Assembly (NCBI RefSeq): GCF_013349955.1
Contig: NZ_JABVXC010000002.1
Coordinates: 337,623 to 401,622, forward strand
Source: Onishia taeanensis
Lineage (GTDB): Bacteria > Pseudomonadota > Gammaproteobacteria > Pseudomonadales > Halomonadaceae
Length of the DNA: 64,000 nt
Direction of reading: 5' to 3'
Shown here: positions 17,133-26,341 of the stretch, in pieces
How positions within the stretch are numbered: position 1 is the stretch's first letter
Layout of the letters: each line of letters begins with the position of its first letter
Notes under the pieces: model-generated
The model's database searches: none
Told to the model about the DNA's origin: nothing
Seen by the model: only the letters and a program-made list of their open reading frames with translations
Program-made: the position numbers and the translations under genes

Positions 17133-17981
17133 ATGAACCCGTCGACGCTGATCGGCATACTGGCAAGCATTGGCCTGCTCGGCACCGTATTGCTATTTAC
17201 TGCCGAATCGCCTCAGAGCTTCATCAATCTGCCGGGGCTCGCCATCGTCGTCACCGGCACGCTAGCCGCCACCTTCATCAGCTATCCCCTCAGGGAAGTC
17301 GTGCGCGTGGTGCGCCTAGTGAGCCTGGTCTTTCGCCGCGAGAATACCTACACCCGTGGCGATATCCAGGAACTCGTGGCGATCTCGCGGCTGTGGTTCA
17401 AGGGCGATGTGCGCGCCGTGGAGCAGTCCCTGGAAAAGGCCAGTAATCCCTTCCTGCGCACTGGCGTGCAGTTGGTGATCGCCAACACCAAGGAAGAGGA
17501 CATTCTCGAGCTGCTGCGCTGGCGTATCGCCCGTCTCAAGGCCAGAGAGTACGCCGAAGCACAGATATTTCGCACCATGGCCACCTATGCCCCGGCATTC
17601 GGCATGATCGGCACCCTGGTCGGTCTGGTGAACATGCTCGAGGTCATGGAAGCAGGCGATATCGGCGTGATCGGACCGCGCATGGCGATTGCCCTGCTGA
17701 CCACCTTTTACGGCATCCTGCTGGCCAACCTGGTCTTCAAGCCCATCGCCGTGAAACTCGAACGGCGCACCGAGGAACGGCTGATCGCCATGAACATGGT
17801 GCTCGAGGGCATTTCGCTGATCTGCCGGCGCCGGCTGCCCTCCTTCATCGAAGAGACCCTCAACTCCTTCATGGCCAACTATCGCGACGAGATCCGCGAT
17901 GTGCCGCCGGGGATCGACATCGAGAGCACGAGTCCAGACACCGGGGGTTCCGGCGTTCAGGAGGCTCGACAGGATGGCTGA
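17133..17981 (+). CDS. motA: flagellar motor stator protein MotA/PomA
   Basis: Inner-membrane ion channel subunit of the flagellar stator. It has 282 residues with four membrane segments (two near residues 5-45, two near 150-205) and the typical APAFGMIGTLVGLVNML and GIALL-TTFYGILLANLVFKP motifs. The cytosolic loop has conserved charges for FliG contact. The ATG at 17133 has GGAG 7 nt upstream. It overlaps motB by 8 bp. The PomA-like loop and the marine-type host raise the possibility of sodium coupling, but the ion is not readable here. Confidence 0.9.
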   Translation: MNPSTLIGILASIGLLGTVLLFTAESPQSFINLPGLAIVVTGTLAATFISYPLREVVRVVRLVSLVFRRENTYTRGDIQELVAISRLWFKGDVRAVEQSLEKASNPFLRTGVQLVIANTKEEDILELLRWRIARLKAREYAEAQIFRTMATYAPAFGMIGTLVGLVNMLEVMEAGDIGVIGPRMAIALLTTFYGILLANLVFKPIAVKLERRTEERLIAMNMVLEGISLICRRRLPSFIEETLNSFMANYRDEIRDVPPGIDIESTSPDTGGSGVQEARQDG

Positions 17982-18642
17982 TTCAGATGACGCCCTGCTG
18001 CCAGGCGCCGGCCAAGCCGGCAAGGACAGCGACGGCGAAAACTGGCTGACCAGCTATCTGGACGTGCTGACTCTGCTGATCACCCTCTTCGTGCTGCTTA
18101 TCTCGATGAGCGGCGGCGAAGCAGGCGATGCCACGTCGTCACAGGCAGCGGCCACCCCCAGCTTTACTCCCTTGGCCAAGGTGGGCGAGCGCCAGGCAGG
18201 AATACTGCCGCAACAGGGCGATGGCGTGAACGACGCCTTCGACGACCTGGCAGTAGACGGCGTGGTGGTGGCCCGCCACGCCCAGGGCACGATGCTGCGC
18301 ATCGCCGATCACCTGCTGTTCGACAGCGCCAGCGCCTCGCTAACGCCCAGCGGCGAGGCCACGCTTGCCCAACTGACCGACAAGCTGAGCGCCTTTCCGG
18401 GGCGTATCTCCGTCGAGGGGCACTCCGACAATCGCCCCATTACCACCTCGCGCTATCCTTCCAACTGGGAGCTATCCAGTGCGCGAGCAAGCGCGGTGCT
18501 GCGCTTTTTAACCCAGCAGGGCATTGATGCCACGCGCCTGCGTGCCATCGGCTATGCCGACACCAAGCCGCTGTCTTCCAACGACGACGCCCAAGGCCGG
18601 GCCAGCAACCGCCGCGTGGAACTGGTGCTGCACAACGACTGA
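17974..18642 (+). CDS. motB: flagellar motor stator protein MotB/PomB
   Basis: Partner of MotA that anchors the stator to peptidoglycan. One N-terminal membrane helix carries the ion-binding aspartate in WLTSYLDVLTLLITLF. The C-terminal OmpA-like domain (about residues 110-220) has FDSASASLTPSGEATL and GHSDNRPI. AGGAGG lies 10 nt before the ATG, inside motA. It has 222 residues, shorter than E. coli MotB because the linker is reduced. Confidence 0.9.
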   Translation: MADSDDALLPGAGQAGKDSDGENWLTSYLDVLTLLITLFVLLISMSGGEAGDATSSQAAATPSFTPLAKVGERQAGILPQQGDGVNDAFDDLAVDGVVVARHAQGTMLRIADHLLFDSASASLTPSGEATLAQLTDKLSAFPGRISVEGHSDNRPITTSRYPSNWELSSARASAVLRFLTQQGIDATRLRAIGYADTKPLSSNDDAQGRASNRRVELVLHND

Positions 18643-18674
18643 TGCCCAGGCGTCAGCCGGGATCGGTTCTGGCA

Positions 18675-20168
18675 TCAGTGCCGGCCAACCAGCTCGAGCA
18701 CCTGCGCCATATCGAGCTGTTCCTCCAAGGCATCGGCGAGGCGGTCGAGCTCGCGCTCGCGATGGGCCGCGTAGTCTACCGCCTGGGCCTCTGCATCACC
18801 GAGACCCAGGCGGGCCAGCAGCGCGGTGCAGGCGCTCGCTTCATCGAAGAGACCGTGCAGGTAGGTACCCAGCAGTTGGCCATCCTCGCTGACCGCCCCG
18901 TCCGGGCGACCCTCGAGCTGCATCAAGGGCCTCTCCAGCGCCACGCCCTCGCTGATGCCGTTATGAATTTCGTAGCCACTCACCGCCACGCCTTCGCCGG
19001 CCTGGGTGGCTAAGGCAGTACCGACGCGAGGACCGACGAGAGTGCCACGCACATTGCGCAACTGCTTGCCTGGCACCATACGGGTGCGCATGGGCAGCAG
19101 CCCCAACCCGGGCGTCACGCCGGGCGCGCCTTCCAAGCCATCGGGGTCGTCGATGGTCTCCCCCAGCATCTGGAAACCGCCGCAGATACCGAGCACCTTG
19201 CCGCCATAGCGCAGGTGGCGCTGGATCGCCGCCTCCCAGCCCTGAGCGCGCAACCAAGCAAGATCGCTTGTCGTCGCCTTGCTGCCGGGTAGCAGGATCA
19301 CATCGGCCGGCGGTATTGGCTCCCCCGGCCCTACCAGGCTCAAGGACACCCGCGGATGCAGACGCAGGGGGTCGAGGTCGGTGTGATTGCTGATGCGAGG
19401 CAACATCGGCACCACGATATTCAGCGCGGGCCGATCCGTTTCCTGGCCGACGAGCCCGACGCCATCTTCGGCGTCGAGCAGCAGGCCATCGAGGTGGCGC
19501 AGAACGCCGAGCACCGGCTTGCCGGCATACGATGTCAGCCAGTCGAGGCCAGCTTCCAGCAGCGCAATATCGCCGCGAAAGCGATTGATGATAAAGCCTT
19601 TGGTACGGGCCCGTTCGGTCTCGGAGACAAGCGCCAGGGTCCCCACCAGCTGGGCGAAGACGCCGCCCCGATCGATATCGCCCACCAGCAGTACCGGGCA
19701 GTCGATGGCCTCGGCGAAGCCCATATTGGCGATATCGCCCTCACGCAGGTTGACCTCGGCGGGGCTGCCCGCCCCCTCGGCGATAATCACCTCGAAGCGG
19801 CTCGACAGTCGCTCCCAGGCCGCCAGTACCGTAGCGCGCGCCTGACGTTTGAAGGCGTGATAGTCGAGCGCGCCCATGTGGCCATAGACCTGACCATCGA
19901 GAATCACCTGCGCGCCCTGATCGGTCTCAGGCTTGAGCAGCACCGGATTCATGTCGCAGTGAGGAGCAATGCCGGCGGCTCGCGCCTGCAGGGCCGTAGA
20001 ACGGCCGATCTCGCCGCCCTGTGGCGTGACGGCGCTGTTCAGCGCCATGTTCTGGGGCTTGAAGGGTGCCACCGCGATACCACGACGCGACAGCACGCGA
20101 CACAGCCCCGCCACCACCGTGCTCTTGCCGGCATCCGAGGTCGTGCCCTGGATCATCAGAGTCGTCAT
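18675..20168 (-). CDS. cobQ: cobyric acid synthase
   Basis: Amidates adenosylcobyrinic diamide at four carboxylates using glutamine and ATP. It has 497 residues. The N-terminal P-loop-like segment ([20 protein letters not shown]) is followed by the DMNPVLLKP region and the C-terminal class-I amidotransferase with cysteine in [11 protein letters not shown] and histidine in YLHGLFD. It is the last gene of the riboswitch-led btuB operon, 21 bp after cobO, and converges on motB without an obvious terminator. Confidence 0.95.
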   Translation of the reverse strand: MTTLMIQGTTSDAGKSTVVAGLCRVLSRRGIAVAPFKPQNMALNSAVTPQGGEIGRSTALQARAAGIAPHCDMNPVLLKPETDQGAQVILDGQVYGHMGALDYHAFKRQARATVLAAWERLSSRFEVIIAEGAGSPAEVNLREGDIANMGFAEAIDCPVLLVGDIDRGGVFAQLVGTLALVSETERARTKGFIINRFRGDIALLEAGLDWLTSYAGKPVLGVLRHLDGLLLDAEDGVGLVGQETDRPALNIVVPMLPRISNHTDLDPLRLHPRVSLSLVGPGEPIPPADVILLPGSKATTSDLAWLRAQGWEAAIQRHLRYGGKVLGICGGFQMLGETIDDPDGLEGAPGVTPGLGLLPMRTRMVPGKQLRNVRGTLVGPRVGTALATQAGEGVAVSGYEIHNGISEGVALERPLMQLEGRPDGAVSEDGQLLGTYLHGLFDEASACTALLARLGLGDAEAQAVDYAAHRERELDRLADALEEQLDMAQVLELVGRH

Positions 20169-20189
20169 GGCCGTGTCCTTATGGGGGCA

Positions 20190-20801
20190 TTACAGCTCCA
20201 CGCCCTTCTGGGCCTTGATGCCCTGGTCCTTGAAGGCGTGCTTGATCACTTTCATCTCGGTCACGGTGTCGGCCAGCTCGATCAGCGGCTCCGGCGCATG
20301 GCGCCCGGTGACCACGACGTGCTGCATGGCCGGGCGCGCCTGCAAGTCGTCGAGCACGGTATCCAGGTCCAGGTAGCCATGGCGCAGGGCGATATTGAGT
20401 TCGTCCAGCAGCACTAGTCCGTAGCCTTCGTCGGCAAGCATGCGCCTAGCCTGCTCCCAGGCGGCTTCGGCGGCGAGAATGTCGCGCTCGCGGCTCTGGG
20501 TGTCCCAGGTATAGCCATCCCCCATGACGTGATAATCCACGCCGGGCAGGTCACGGAAGAAAGCCTCCTCGCCGGTGCTGAACGCCCCCTTGATGAACTG
20601 CACCACGCCAACCTTCATGCCGTGACCGAGTGCGCGGGCGGCCATGCCGAAGCCTGAACTGCTCTTGCCCTTGCCGGGCCCCGTAAGCACCAGCAACACG
20701 CCCTGCTCCTTGTCGGCGGCTTTGATCCGCTCATTCATGATGCGCTGCTTGGCGGCCATGCGCTGCGCATGACGCTCTGGGTCGATGGATGCTCGGCTCA
20801 T
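20190..20801 (-). CDS. cobO: corrinoid adenosyltransferase CobO/BtuR, copy 1
   Basis: Transfers adenosyl from ATP to cob(I)alamin. It has 203 residues with the P-loop LVLTGPGKGKSSSGFGMAARALGHG, KVGVVQFIKGAFSTGEE and LLDELNIALRHGY. The ATG at 20801 follows AGGAGA. The frame stays open upstream through five 18-bp repeats to a GTG at 20903, so a longer protein with a repetitive head is formally possible, but the ribosome site favours the short form. A second, more BtuR-like paralogue lies at 34041-34640. Confidence 0.92.
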   Translation of the reverse strand: MSRASIDPERHAQRMAAKQRIMNERIKAADKEQGVLLVLTGPGKGKSSSGFGMAARALGHGMKVGVVQFIKGAFSTGEEAFFRDLPGVDYHVMGDGYTWDTQSRERDILAAEAAWEQARRMLADEGYGLVLLDELNIALRHGYLDLDTVLDDLQARPAMQHVVVTGRHAPEPLIELADTVTEMKVIKHAFKDQGIKAQKGVEL

Positions 20802-20810
20802 GGGTCTCTC

Positions 20811-20900
20811 CTTTTCAGAACCGCAGGGCTTTTCAAAACGTCGTGGCTTTTCAGAACGGCTCGGCTTTTGAAAACGGCTGAGCTTTTCAAAAAGACGTAG
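20811..20900. repeat. five 18-bp tandem units upstream of cobO
   Basis: Units start at 20811, 20829, 20847, 20865 and 20883, each CTTTTCA(A/G)AAC-like followed by a variable GC-rich half. They fill the gap between the transporter ATPase stop and cobO. Read on the cobO strand and frame, each encodes a hexapeptide of the P-x-R-F-E-K type with no stop codon. Confidence 0.92.
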
Positions 20901-20920
20901 CACCGAGGAAAATCGTCATA

Positions 20921-21709
20921 TCAGCGTTTGGGCACGAAGACCGGCGCGCCATCCACCATGGCGGTGGTCAACGCCTGACCGTAGAGGCCTTCAAGCGCTG
21001 CCGGCACCAGCATGCTGTCCGCCGCGCCCCAGCAGGCCTCGCCGTCGGGGTAGAGCAGCAGCAGGTGGCTGCACCAGCGGGCCGCCAGATTGAGGTCATG
21101 CAGGCACATCACCACGCCACAACCCTGATCGGCCTGTTCGGCCAGCAGCTCCATGACCGCCACCTGGTGGTGCAGATCGAGATGGTTGGTGGGCTCGTCG
21201 GCAAGCCAGAAACGCGGCGCCTGGGTCAGGAGTGTGGCGAGGCTGACGCGCTGACGTTCACCGCCGGAGAGGGTGGCGAGCTCTCGCTCGGCCAGCGGCG
21301 TCAGGTCCAGGCGCTCGAGCGCCGCCTGGGCCCGGGCGATATCCTCCGCGCCTTCCTGTTGCCAGGGAGCAATGAAAGGATGGCGGCCGATCAAGGCCGT
21401 CTCGCGGACGGTGGCCGGGAAGTCGTCGTGGTGTGTCTGGAAGACGATGCCCAACCGGCGTGCCAGCTCCCGACGCTTGAGGCGTGACAGGGGCTTTCCA
21501 CCAAGGCGCACTTCCCCTGAGCGTGGTGCCCGCAGCCCGGCCAGGGTGTGCATCAGCGTCGTCTTGCCGGCGCCATTGGGACCCAACACACCCCAGCGCT
21601 CGCCGGGAGCGATGCGCAGATACAGCGGCCTGCCTGCCGGGCGTCCAGGAATATCGATGACCAGCTCACGGGCTTCGAGGGTCTCTATCTGCGGTTCCGA
21701 GATAGCCAT
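20921..21709 (-). CDS. btuD: cobalamin ABC transporter, ATP-binding protein (BtuD-like)
   Basis: Energises corrinoid import together with the 21709 permease. It has 262 residues with Walker A GPNGAGKTTLMHT, signature LSGGERQRVSLA and Walker B FWLADEPTNHLDL, in the FecE/BtuD/HmuV style. The ATG overlaps the permease stop (TGATG), showing translational coupling. GGAG is 6 nt upstream. Its place in a B12 riboswitch operon makes cobalamin a better substrate guess than iron chelates. Confidence 0.9.
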   Translation of the reverse strand: MAISEPQIETLEARELVIDIPGRPAGRPLYLRIAPGERWGVLGPNGAGKTTLMHTLAGLRAPRSGEVRLGGKPLSRLKRRELARRLGIVFQTHHDDFPATVRETALIGRHPFIAPWQQEGAEDIARAQAALERLDLTPLAERELATLSGGERQRVSLATLLTQAPRFWLADEPTNHLDLHHQVAVMELLAEQADQGCGVVMCLHDLNLAARWCSHLLLLYPDGEACWGAADSMLVPAALEGLYGQALTTAMVDGAPVFVPKR

Positions 21710-22728
21710 CAGCGGCTCCGAGACAGCAGGTAGAGAAAGCTCGGCACCCCGAGCAGTGCGGTGATCACGCCCACCGGCAGTTGCTGAGGGGCGATCAGGG
21801 TACGCGCCAGGGTGTCGGCCAAGGTCAAGAGCGTCCCCCCGGCCAGCAGGCTTGCCGGCAGAATCAGTCGCTGATCGTTGCCGAGCCTCAAGCGCAGCAT
21901 ATGGGGCACCATCAGACCGACGAAGCCCACGCTGCCGGCCGTGGTAACCGCCACCGCCGTCAGCAGGCTAGCCAGCAGGAAAAGGGTCCACTCCAGCGGT
22001 CGTACCGCCACGCCCAGGGCTGCGGCTTGAAGACCGCCGCGAGCCAATACGTTGAGGGTGCGTCCCAGCGGCATGACCACCAGCAGGCTGGCAATGGCTA
22101 CCCCCAGCACTGGCCAGGGGCTGCCGGCATAGGCCATGTCGCCCATCAGCCAATAGAGCATGCCGGGCAGCCGCTCCACCGGACTCACCGCCAGTAGAAA
22201 GCTGATCAATGCGCCCCAGCCAGCGGCCATCACCACCCCGGTGAGCAGTAGGCGGGTCGGCGTCCAGCTGCCGGTACCATGAGCCAGGCCGAAAACGATC
22301 AGGATCGAGACCAGCGCGCCGACAAAGGCCGCACCGGAGACCAGCGCCATGCTAGCCCCGGCGAGCATCGCCAGCAGCGCCGCCACCGAGGCCCCGCCGG
22401 AAAGCCCTAGCACATAAGGGTCTGCCAGTGGATTGCGCAGCAGTATCTGCATCAGGGCGCCGGCCAGGGCCAGCAAGGCACCGGTGCCGAAGGCAGCCAG
22501 CGCCCGCGGTAGCCTCAGCTCCAGCACCAGCGTCTGATAAAGGGCATCGCCGCCGCCCAGAAGCACCGCCACCAACTCATCCGGGGCAATGCCGACACTG
22601 CCCAATGCCAGGGCTATCGCCAGCGCCAGCAACGCGGCCAACGCCAGCCAGGCTAAAGGCCTCAGACCCCGCGTACGACTCACCCTATCGGCGCTAGCGT
22701 CGGCCACGCGCGACCTCCAGCCGGTCAC
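21709..22728 (-). CDS. btuC: cobalamin ABC transporter, permease BtuC
   Basis: FecCD-family permease of 339 residues or slightly less, with about ten membrane helices and the motifs FGTGALLALAGALMQ, PLADPYVLGLSGGASVAALL and VAVTTAGSVGFVGLMVPHMLRL. The start is uncertain. The GTG at 22728 overlaps btuF by 35 bp, and GTG codons at 22707 and 22686 are alternatives; the last would sit just after the btuF stop. None has a strong ribosome site, so coupling to btuF is likely. Confidence 0.88.
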   Translation of the reverse strand: MTGWRSRVADASADRVSRTRGLRPLAWLALAALLALAIALALGSVGIAPDELVAVLLGGGDALYQTLVLELRLPRALAAFGTGALLALAGALMQILLRNPLADPYVLGLSGGASVAALLAMLAGASMALVSGAAFVGALVSILIVFGLAHGTGSWTPTRLLLTGVVMAAGWGALISFLLAVSPVERLPGMLYWLMGDMAYAGSPWPVLGVAIASLLVVMPLGRTLNVLARGGLQAAALGVAVRPLEWTLFLLASLLTAVAVTTAGSVGFVGLMVPHMLRLRLGNDQRLILPASLLAGGTLLTLADTLARTLIAPQQLPVGVITALLGVPSFLYLLSRSR

Positions 22729-23605
22729 ATAGCGCCCGAGTGCCGTCCAGCAGCCGCGGCGTAGCGCGCTGCACTAGATCTGGGTCGACAAAGAAGAGGT
22801 TGTCCCGCTGCACCGCCGTCAGTTGGGGGAAATCCCCCCAGGCCTCGAGCCAGGTCGAGTTGGGATCGCCCATGCCGCCAGTGATAATCGCTTCCGGGTC
22901 GCGGGCCAGCACTGACTCGACGCCGATCCGCGGCGCCAGGGTGGACGCATCGGCAAAAAGGTTGACCCCACCACACAGTTCAAGCGAACGGCTGATCCAG
23001 TGTTCACCATTGATGGTCATCAGCGGCTGCTCCCAGACCTGATAGAAAACCGGCACCGGATCGGCACCAGCATAACGCGCCCGCAGCGTCGCCACGTCTT
23101 CGCGCAGTGACGCCGCCGCTGATGCGGCGACTTCAGGGGTGCCGGCCAGGGTGCCGAAACGCTCGAGGGTCTCGGCAATCCCCGCAAAGTCTTCCACGTC
23201 AGAGTAGTAGACCGGCAGGCCGAGTCGCGATAGCCGCTCGACCTGCTCACGGGGATTGCCACCCTGCCATGCCACCACCAGGTCGGGCTCCAGGGCCAGC
23301 AGGGCTTCAAGGTCCAGGCGGTCGTAACCGCCCACTTGAGGAATCGACCGAGCGGCGGCCGGGAAGTCACTGAAATTGACCACGCCGACCACGCGCTCGC
23401 CGGCGCCAGCGGCAAAGAGCAGTTCGGTGACGCTGGGGGAAAGCGCGACGATACGCTGAGCCGGGGCCTCCAGGCAGAGTTCATGCCCGGCGTCATCGCC
23501 CACGCAGACCTTTGCCCGGGCAACGCCGGGCAGGCAAGCCCCTAGCCCTATGATCAAGGTTAGGGGCAGGGCCGCCATCGAGGCCAGGCGAGCGTTCTTG
23601 CGCAT
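22694..23605 (-). CDS. btuF: cobalamin-binding periplasmic protein BtuF
   Basis: Delivers corrinoid from the outer-membrane receptor to BtuC/BtuD. A signal peptide covers about residues 1-31 (LPLTLIIGLGACLPGVARA). Class-III binding-protein features follow: RIVALSPSVTELLFAAGAG, VVGVVNFSDFPAAA, LDLEALLALEPDLVVAW. The ATG at 23605 overlaps the btuB stop (TGATG). The SPSVTEL motif is shared by BtuF-type B12 binders. Confidence 0.9.
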   Translation of the reverse strand: MRKNARLASMAALPLTLIIGLGACLPGVARAKVCVGDDAGHELCLEAPAQRIVALSPSVTELLFAAGAGERVVGVVNFSDFPAAARSIPQVGGYDRLDLEALLALEPDLVVAWQGGNPREQVERLSRLGLPVYYSDVEDFAGIAETLERFGTLAGTPEVAASAAASLREDVATLRARYAGADPVPVFYQVWEQPLMTINGEHWISRSLELCGGVNLFADASTLAPRIGVESVLARDPEAIITGGMGDPNSTWLEAWGDFPQLTAVQRDNLFFVDPDLVQRATPRLLDGTRALCDRLEVARGRR

Positions 23606-25455
23606 CACTCGCCGAACCGCACGCTGAGGAAGGCCGCACGGCCAGGACTGTTATAGCCGTCGACGGTCTGGTACTCCTTGTCCAGCATGTTTTCCAGCGT
23701 CAGGCGGGTCGACCAGCGCGGGGCGAAGTTCCAGCCAGCGCGCAGGGCGAGGGTAGCAAAGCCGCCGACTCGCTCCTCATTGCCCGCATCGTCATAGCGA
23801 TGGTTCTGGGCAATCACCGAGCCGCCCAGCGTCCAGTCGCCCAGAGCACGGTCTGCGTCGAACCGCAGGCTGCGCGATGCGCGGCGTGCAAGGCGCTTGC
23901 CGGTCTCGCGGTTCTCGGGATCGGTGTAGGTCAGAGCGGCGCGCAGCGTCCAGTCATTGACGTCGGCGCCGGTGGCAAGTTCCACGCCGCGAATTCGAGC
24001 CCGGTCGACGTTATCCGAGGTATCGACGCTGCCATCGCCGTCGGTATCGACCGTCGTGATCATGTCATCGATATTGCTCTGATAGACCGCGAGGTCCCAG
24101 AAACCGAGCCCCACCTGGCCCCGAATGCCCAGCTCATAGGTCTCCGAGGTCTCCGCATCGAGATTCGGATTGCCTTCGTAGAAGCCATCGTCTGGATAGT
24201 AAAGGTCATTGAAGGTCGGCGCGCGGAAGGCAGTGCCGTAGCTGGCGCGCAGGGTATGAATCTCGTCTAGCGCTACCCCCAGCGCCAGGCTGCCGGTCGT
24301 CTCTTCGCCGTAGGCCTCATTGTCATCATGGCGCAGCGAGGCCTGCACGCTCAGCGGTGAGAAGTCCATCAGCGCCTGAGTGAAGACGGCCGTGTTGTCG
24401 CGGCTGTCCTCGTCGAAGGCAGTGCTGGAGTCGACCTCATCGCGGGAATATTCAGCGCCGGCGATCAATTCATGACCACCCAAGGCCAGCGTATTCTCCC
24501 AGCGGGCGGTGCGCGTTTGAGTGTCGAAGACGCTGCTATACACAGGTGTTTCCTGTTCGTCTCGCGCTTCGCTGAGAGTCAGGCGGCTTGACCAGGCCTC
24601 GGTGATTGGCAGCTCAGCGTAGATGCCGGCCACCTGCTGCACGTAATCGGTGTCGCCGGGCGAGCCATAGGCATCGAACTCGGTATTGCCGCGCGCCCGC
24701 AGCCCCAGTACACCCAGCTCGGCACCACCGGCGAAGGTGTGCGAGAGGCGCACCAGGCCGGTCGTGTTGTCATAGCCCTTGTCGCCCTCGCCGTCGACGA
24801 TCTCGTAGCCATCGCTCTCCAGACGGCTCGCCGCCACGTAATAGCGCGTACCGCTCTCGGCTCCGGACAGCGAGGCGCTGGCACGGCGGGTATCGAAGCT
24901 TCCGCCCCCCAGGCTGATGCTGGGAGTGGGCTCGCCCTCGCCTTCCGGCGTGAACAGCTGAATCACGCCGCCCACGGCATCGGCGCCATAGAGGCTACCG
25001 CGCGGGCCACGCACGATCTCGACCCGCTCGAACATGCGTGGATCGAGAAACTGCCAGGAGGGGTTGCCCGCGGTCGCAGAACGCAGCCGGATGCCGTCGA
25101 TCAGCAGCGGCGTGGACTTGCTGCCGGTGCCGCGCAGGTAGACGCTCGTGTTCTTGCCAAAGCCGCCACTCGAGGAGACATCCACACCGGGCTGGGCGCG
25201 CAGAATATCGGTGATGTCCTTGGGATCCTGGCGGCGCAGGTCGGCCTCATCGATCACCGTGACCGAGGCCAGGCTCTGGTCGGCGGTGCGCGGCGCGAGG
25301 GCCGCGGTCACCACCATCGGGTTGAGCGCCTGCTGGCTGGCGGCAGTGTCGGAAGCGGCCTCGGAGGACGCCGTACCGGAAGCGGCGCTGGCAAAAGGCG
25401 CGACGCCAATACACAGGGCGGCCAGGCCCTGACGGCGGGGGAATGGTGTCATCAT
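23605..25455 (-). CDS. btuB: TonB-dependent cobalamin receptor BtuB
   Basis: Outer-membrane receptor for corrinoids. The ATG at 25455 with AGGGA upstream gives a signal peptide ending near FASAAS. The plug domain (about residues 45-155: VTVIDEADLRRQDPKDITDIL, LIDGIRLRS, VEIVRGPRGSLYGADAVGG) is followed by the barrel, ending in the aromatic-type strand AAFLSVRFGE. It has 616 residues. It is the first gene after the cobalamin riboswitch. A calcium-type acidic loop (DTDGDGSVDTSDN) near residue 465 is a notable detail. Confidence 0.92.
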   Translation of the reverse strand: MMTPFPRRQGLAALCIGVAPFASAASGTASSEAASDTAASQQALNPMVVTAALAPRTADQSLASVTVIDEADLRRQDPKDITDILRAQPGVDVSSSGGFGKNTSVYLRGTGSKSTPLLIDGIRLRSATAGNPSWQFLDPRMFERVEIVRGPRGSLYGADAVGGVIQLFTPEGEGEPTPSISLGGGSFDTRRASASLSGAESGTRYYVAASRLESDGYEIVDGEGDKGYDNTTGLVRLSHTFAGGAELGVLGLRARGNTEFDAYGSPGDTDYVQQVAGIYAELPITEAWSSRLTLSEARDEQETPVYSSVFDTQTRTARWENTLALGGHELIAGAEYSRDEVDSSTAFDEDSRDNTAVFTQALMDFSPLSVQASLRHDDNEAYGEETTGSLALGVALDEIHTLRASYGTAFRAPTFNDLYYPDDGFYEGNPNLDAETSETYELGIRGQVGLGFWDLAVYQSNIDDMITTVDTDGDGSVDTSDNVDRARIRGVELATGADVNDWTLRAALTYTDPENRETGKRLARRASRSLRFDADRALGDWTLGGSVIAQNHRYDDAGNEERVGGFATLALRAGWNFAPRWSTRLTLENMLDKEYQTVDGYNSPGRAAFLSVRFGE

Positions 25456-25594
25456 GATCGTGTATCCCTGAGCCGCACGCACCCGTGCGGCAAGAACCCT
25501 TGAAGGGCCGGGAAACGGAGGGATAAACAGGCCTGCCAGCGATAAAGACAACGCGAGCCCTGCCCAAGGGTCGCCCTCCGCGTCCTGGCATGCG

Positions 25595-25848
25595 CTCACC
25601 GGCCGGTATCCGGACTGACGAATGAAGGGCCTGACACTGCAAGCGAGTACTGCAAGCTTGCAATGCCAGAAAGGCACCTTCCGGACCGCCGCCTTCCCAT
25701 GCCGCAGGGGCACAGTGGCGTACCATCAAAAGTAGTGGCGGACCTTGATTCGATCACCGTTGCGGGGGCAGCGTCGGAATGGCCGTTTGGCATCACCGAC
25801 TTCCCGTTTAAACCCGGCCCATCTGCGCGGGCCTGGGTCACCTGAGAG
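25595..25848 (-). promoter_or_regulatory. cobalamin riboswitch (B12 element)
   Basis: On the minus strand the conserved pieces occur in order: a 5' pairing arm near 25846, ACGGGAAGTCGGTGATGCC, the B12 box GCTGCCCCCGCAACGG (near 25757-25772), GCCACTG, ATGGGAAGGC, and the 3' box CAGTCCGGATACCGGCC (25601-25617) with the closing TGAG at 25595-25598. Its 3' end is about 140 nt upstream of btuB. Binding of adenosylcobalamin is known to switch such elements off. Confidence 0.93.
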
Positions 25849-25855
25849 TGGACGT

Positions 25856-25884
25856 AAGCTAGCAACCGGGGGTAGGCGAGTCAA
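25856..25884 (-). promoter_or_regulatory. promoter of the riboswitch-btuB operon
   Basis: TTGACT (25879-25884), a 17-bp spacer and TAGCTT (25856-25861) on the minus strand put the transcript start near 25849, exactly where the riboswitch fold begins. It sits just past the stop of the CobU-like gene. Confidence 0.65.
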
Positions 25885-25894
25885 CGCGAATTCC

Positions 25895-26341
25895 TCAGCA
25901 GGGCCGCTTCAGGCATTGAGCCAGCCCGTGGCGCACGTACCAGACGGCATCGGCACGGCAGGCCGCATCCTGGTTGAACCAGCCGGCAAGGTCACGCAAG
26001 CGGCGTTCCTCGCTCGCCAATGGCACGATGCCCCGCCCCATCTCCGGCAGAATTAACACGACCTCACCGCCCGAGCGCTCCTCGGCCTCGAGCATGGCCT
26101 TGAGGGTGTCGACCAAACGCTGGCGCAGCCGGTCATCATCGCCTTCATCGGCCAGTGCTCGCGCGAGCCAATCGGTCCACCCGGTGATCACGACCGCAGG
26201 CGCTGACGCGAGCCGGTCCCGCCAGCCGGTCAGCGTATCGCCCTCGCCCACCTTCCCCGCCTTCAGCCAACTGGCATCAGGGAAGCGCGCGGTTACGATG
26301 TCGCCTTTGCCGGCGCAGGCACCACCGATGAAGAGCTGCAT
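25895..26341 (-). CDS. CobU-like protein with degenerate P-loop
   Basis: A 148-residue relative of adenosylcobinamide kinase/guanylyltransferase. The C-terminal half is close to CobU (VLILPEMGRGIVPLASEERRLRDL, then GWFNQDAACRADAVWYVRHGL), but the N-terminal nucleotide motif reads GGACAGKGD, lacking the Ser/Thr that follows the lysine in a true Walker A. It is also about 50 residues shorter than the genuine cobU at 27730-28320. AGGAGG precedes the ATG, and the start overlaps cobC by 49 bp. It may be a non-catalytic or altered paralogue; function is unknown. Confidence 0.75.
   Translation of the reverse strand: MQLFIGGACAGKGDIVTARFPDASWLKAGKVGEGDTLTGWRDRLASAPAVVITGWTDWLARALADEGDDDRLRQRLVDTLKAMLEAEERSGGEVVLILPEMGRGIVPLASEERRLRDLAGWFNQDAACRADAVWYVRHGLAQCLKRPC

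Noticed and set aside
19356-20417. Long plus-strand open frame opposite cobQ and cobO (353 codons)
   Set aside because: It is the antisense shadow of two clearly recognisable minus-strand genes, has no ribosome site, and its translation shows no family features.
20811-20900. Possible CRISPR array
   Set aside because: Units are 18 bp and directly adjacent, with no unique spacers. The same applies to the other short arrays in the window.
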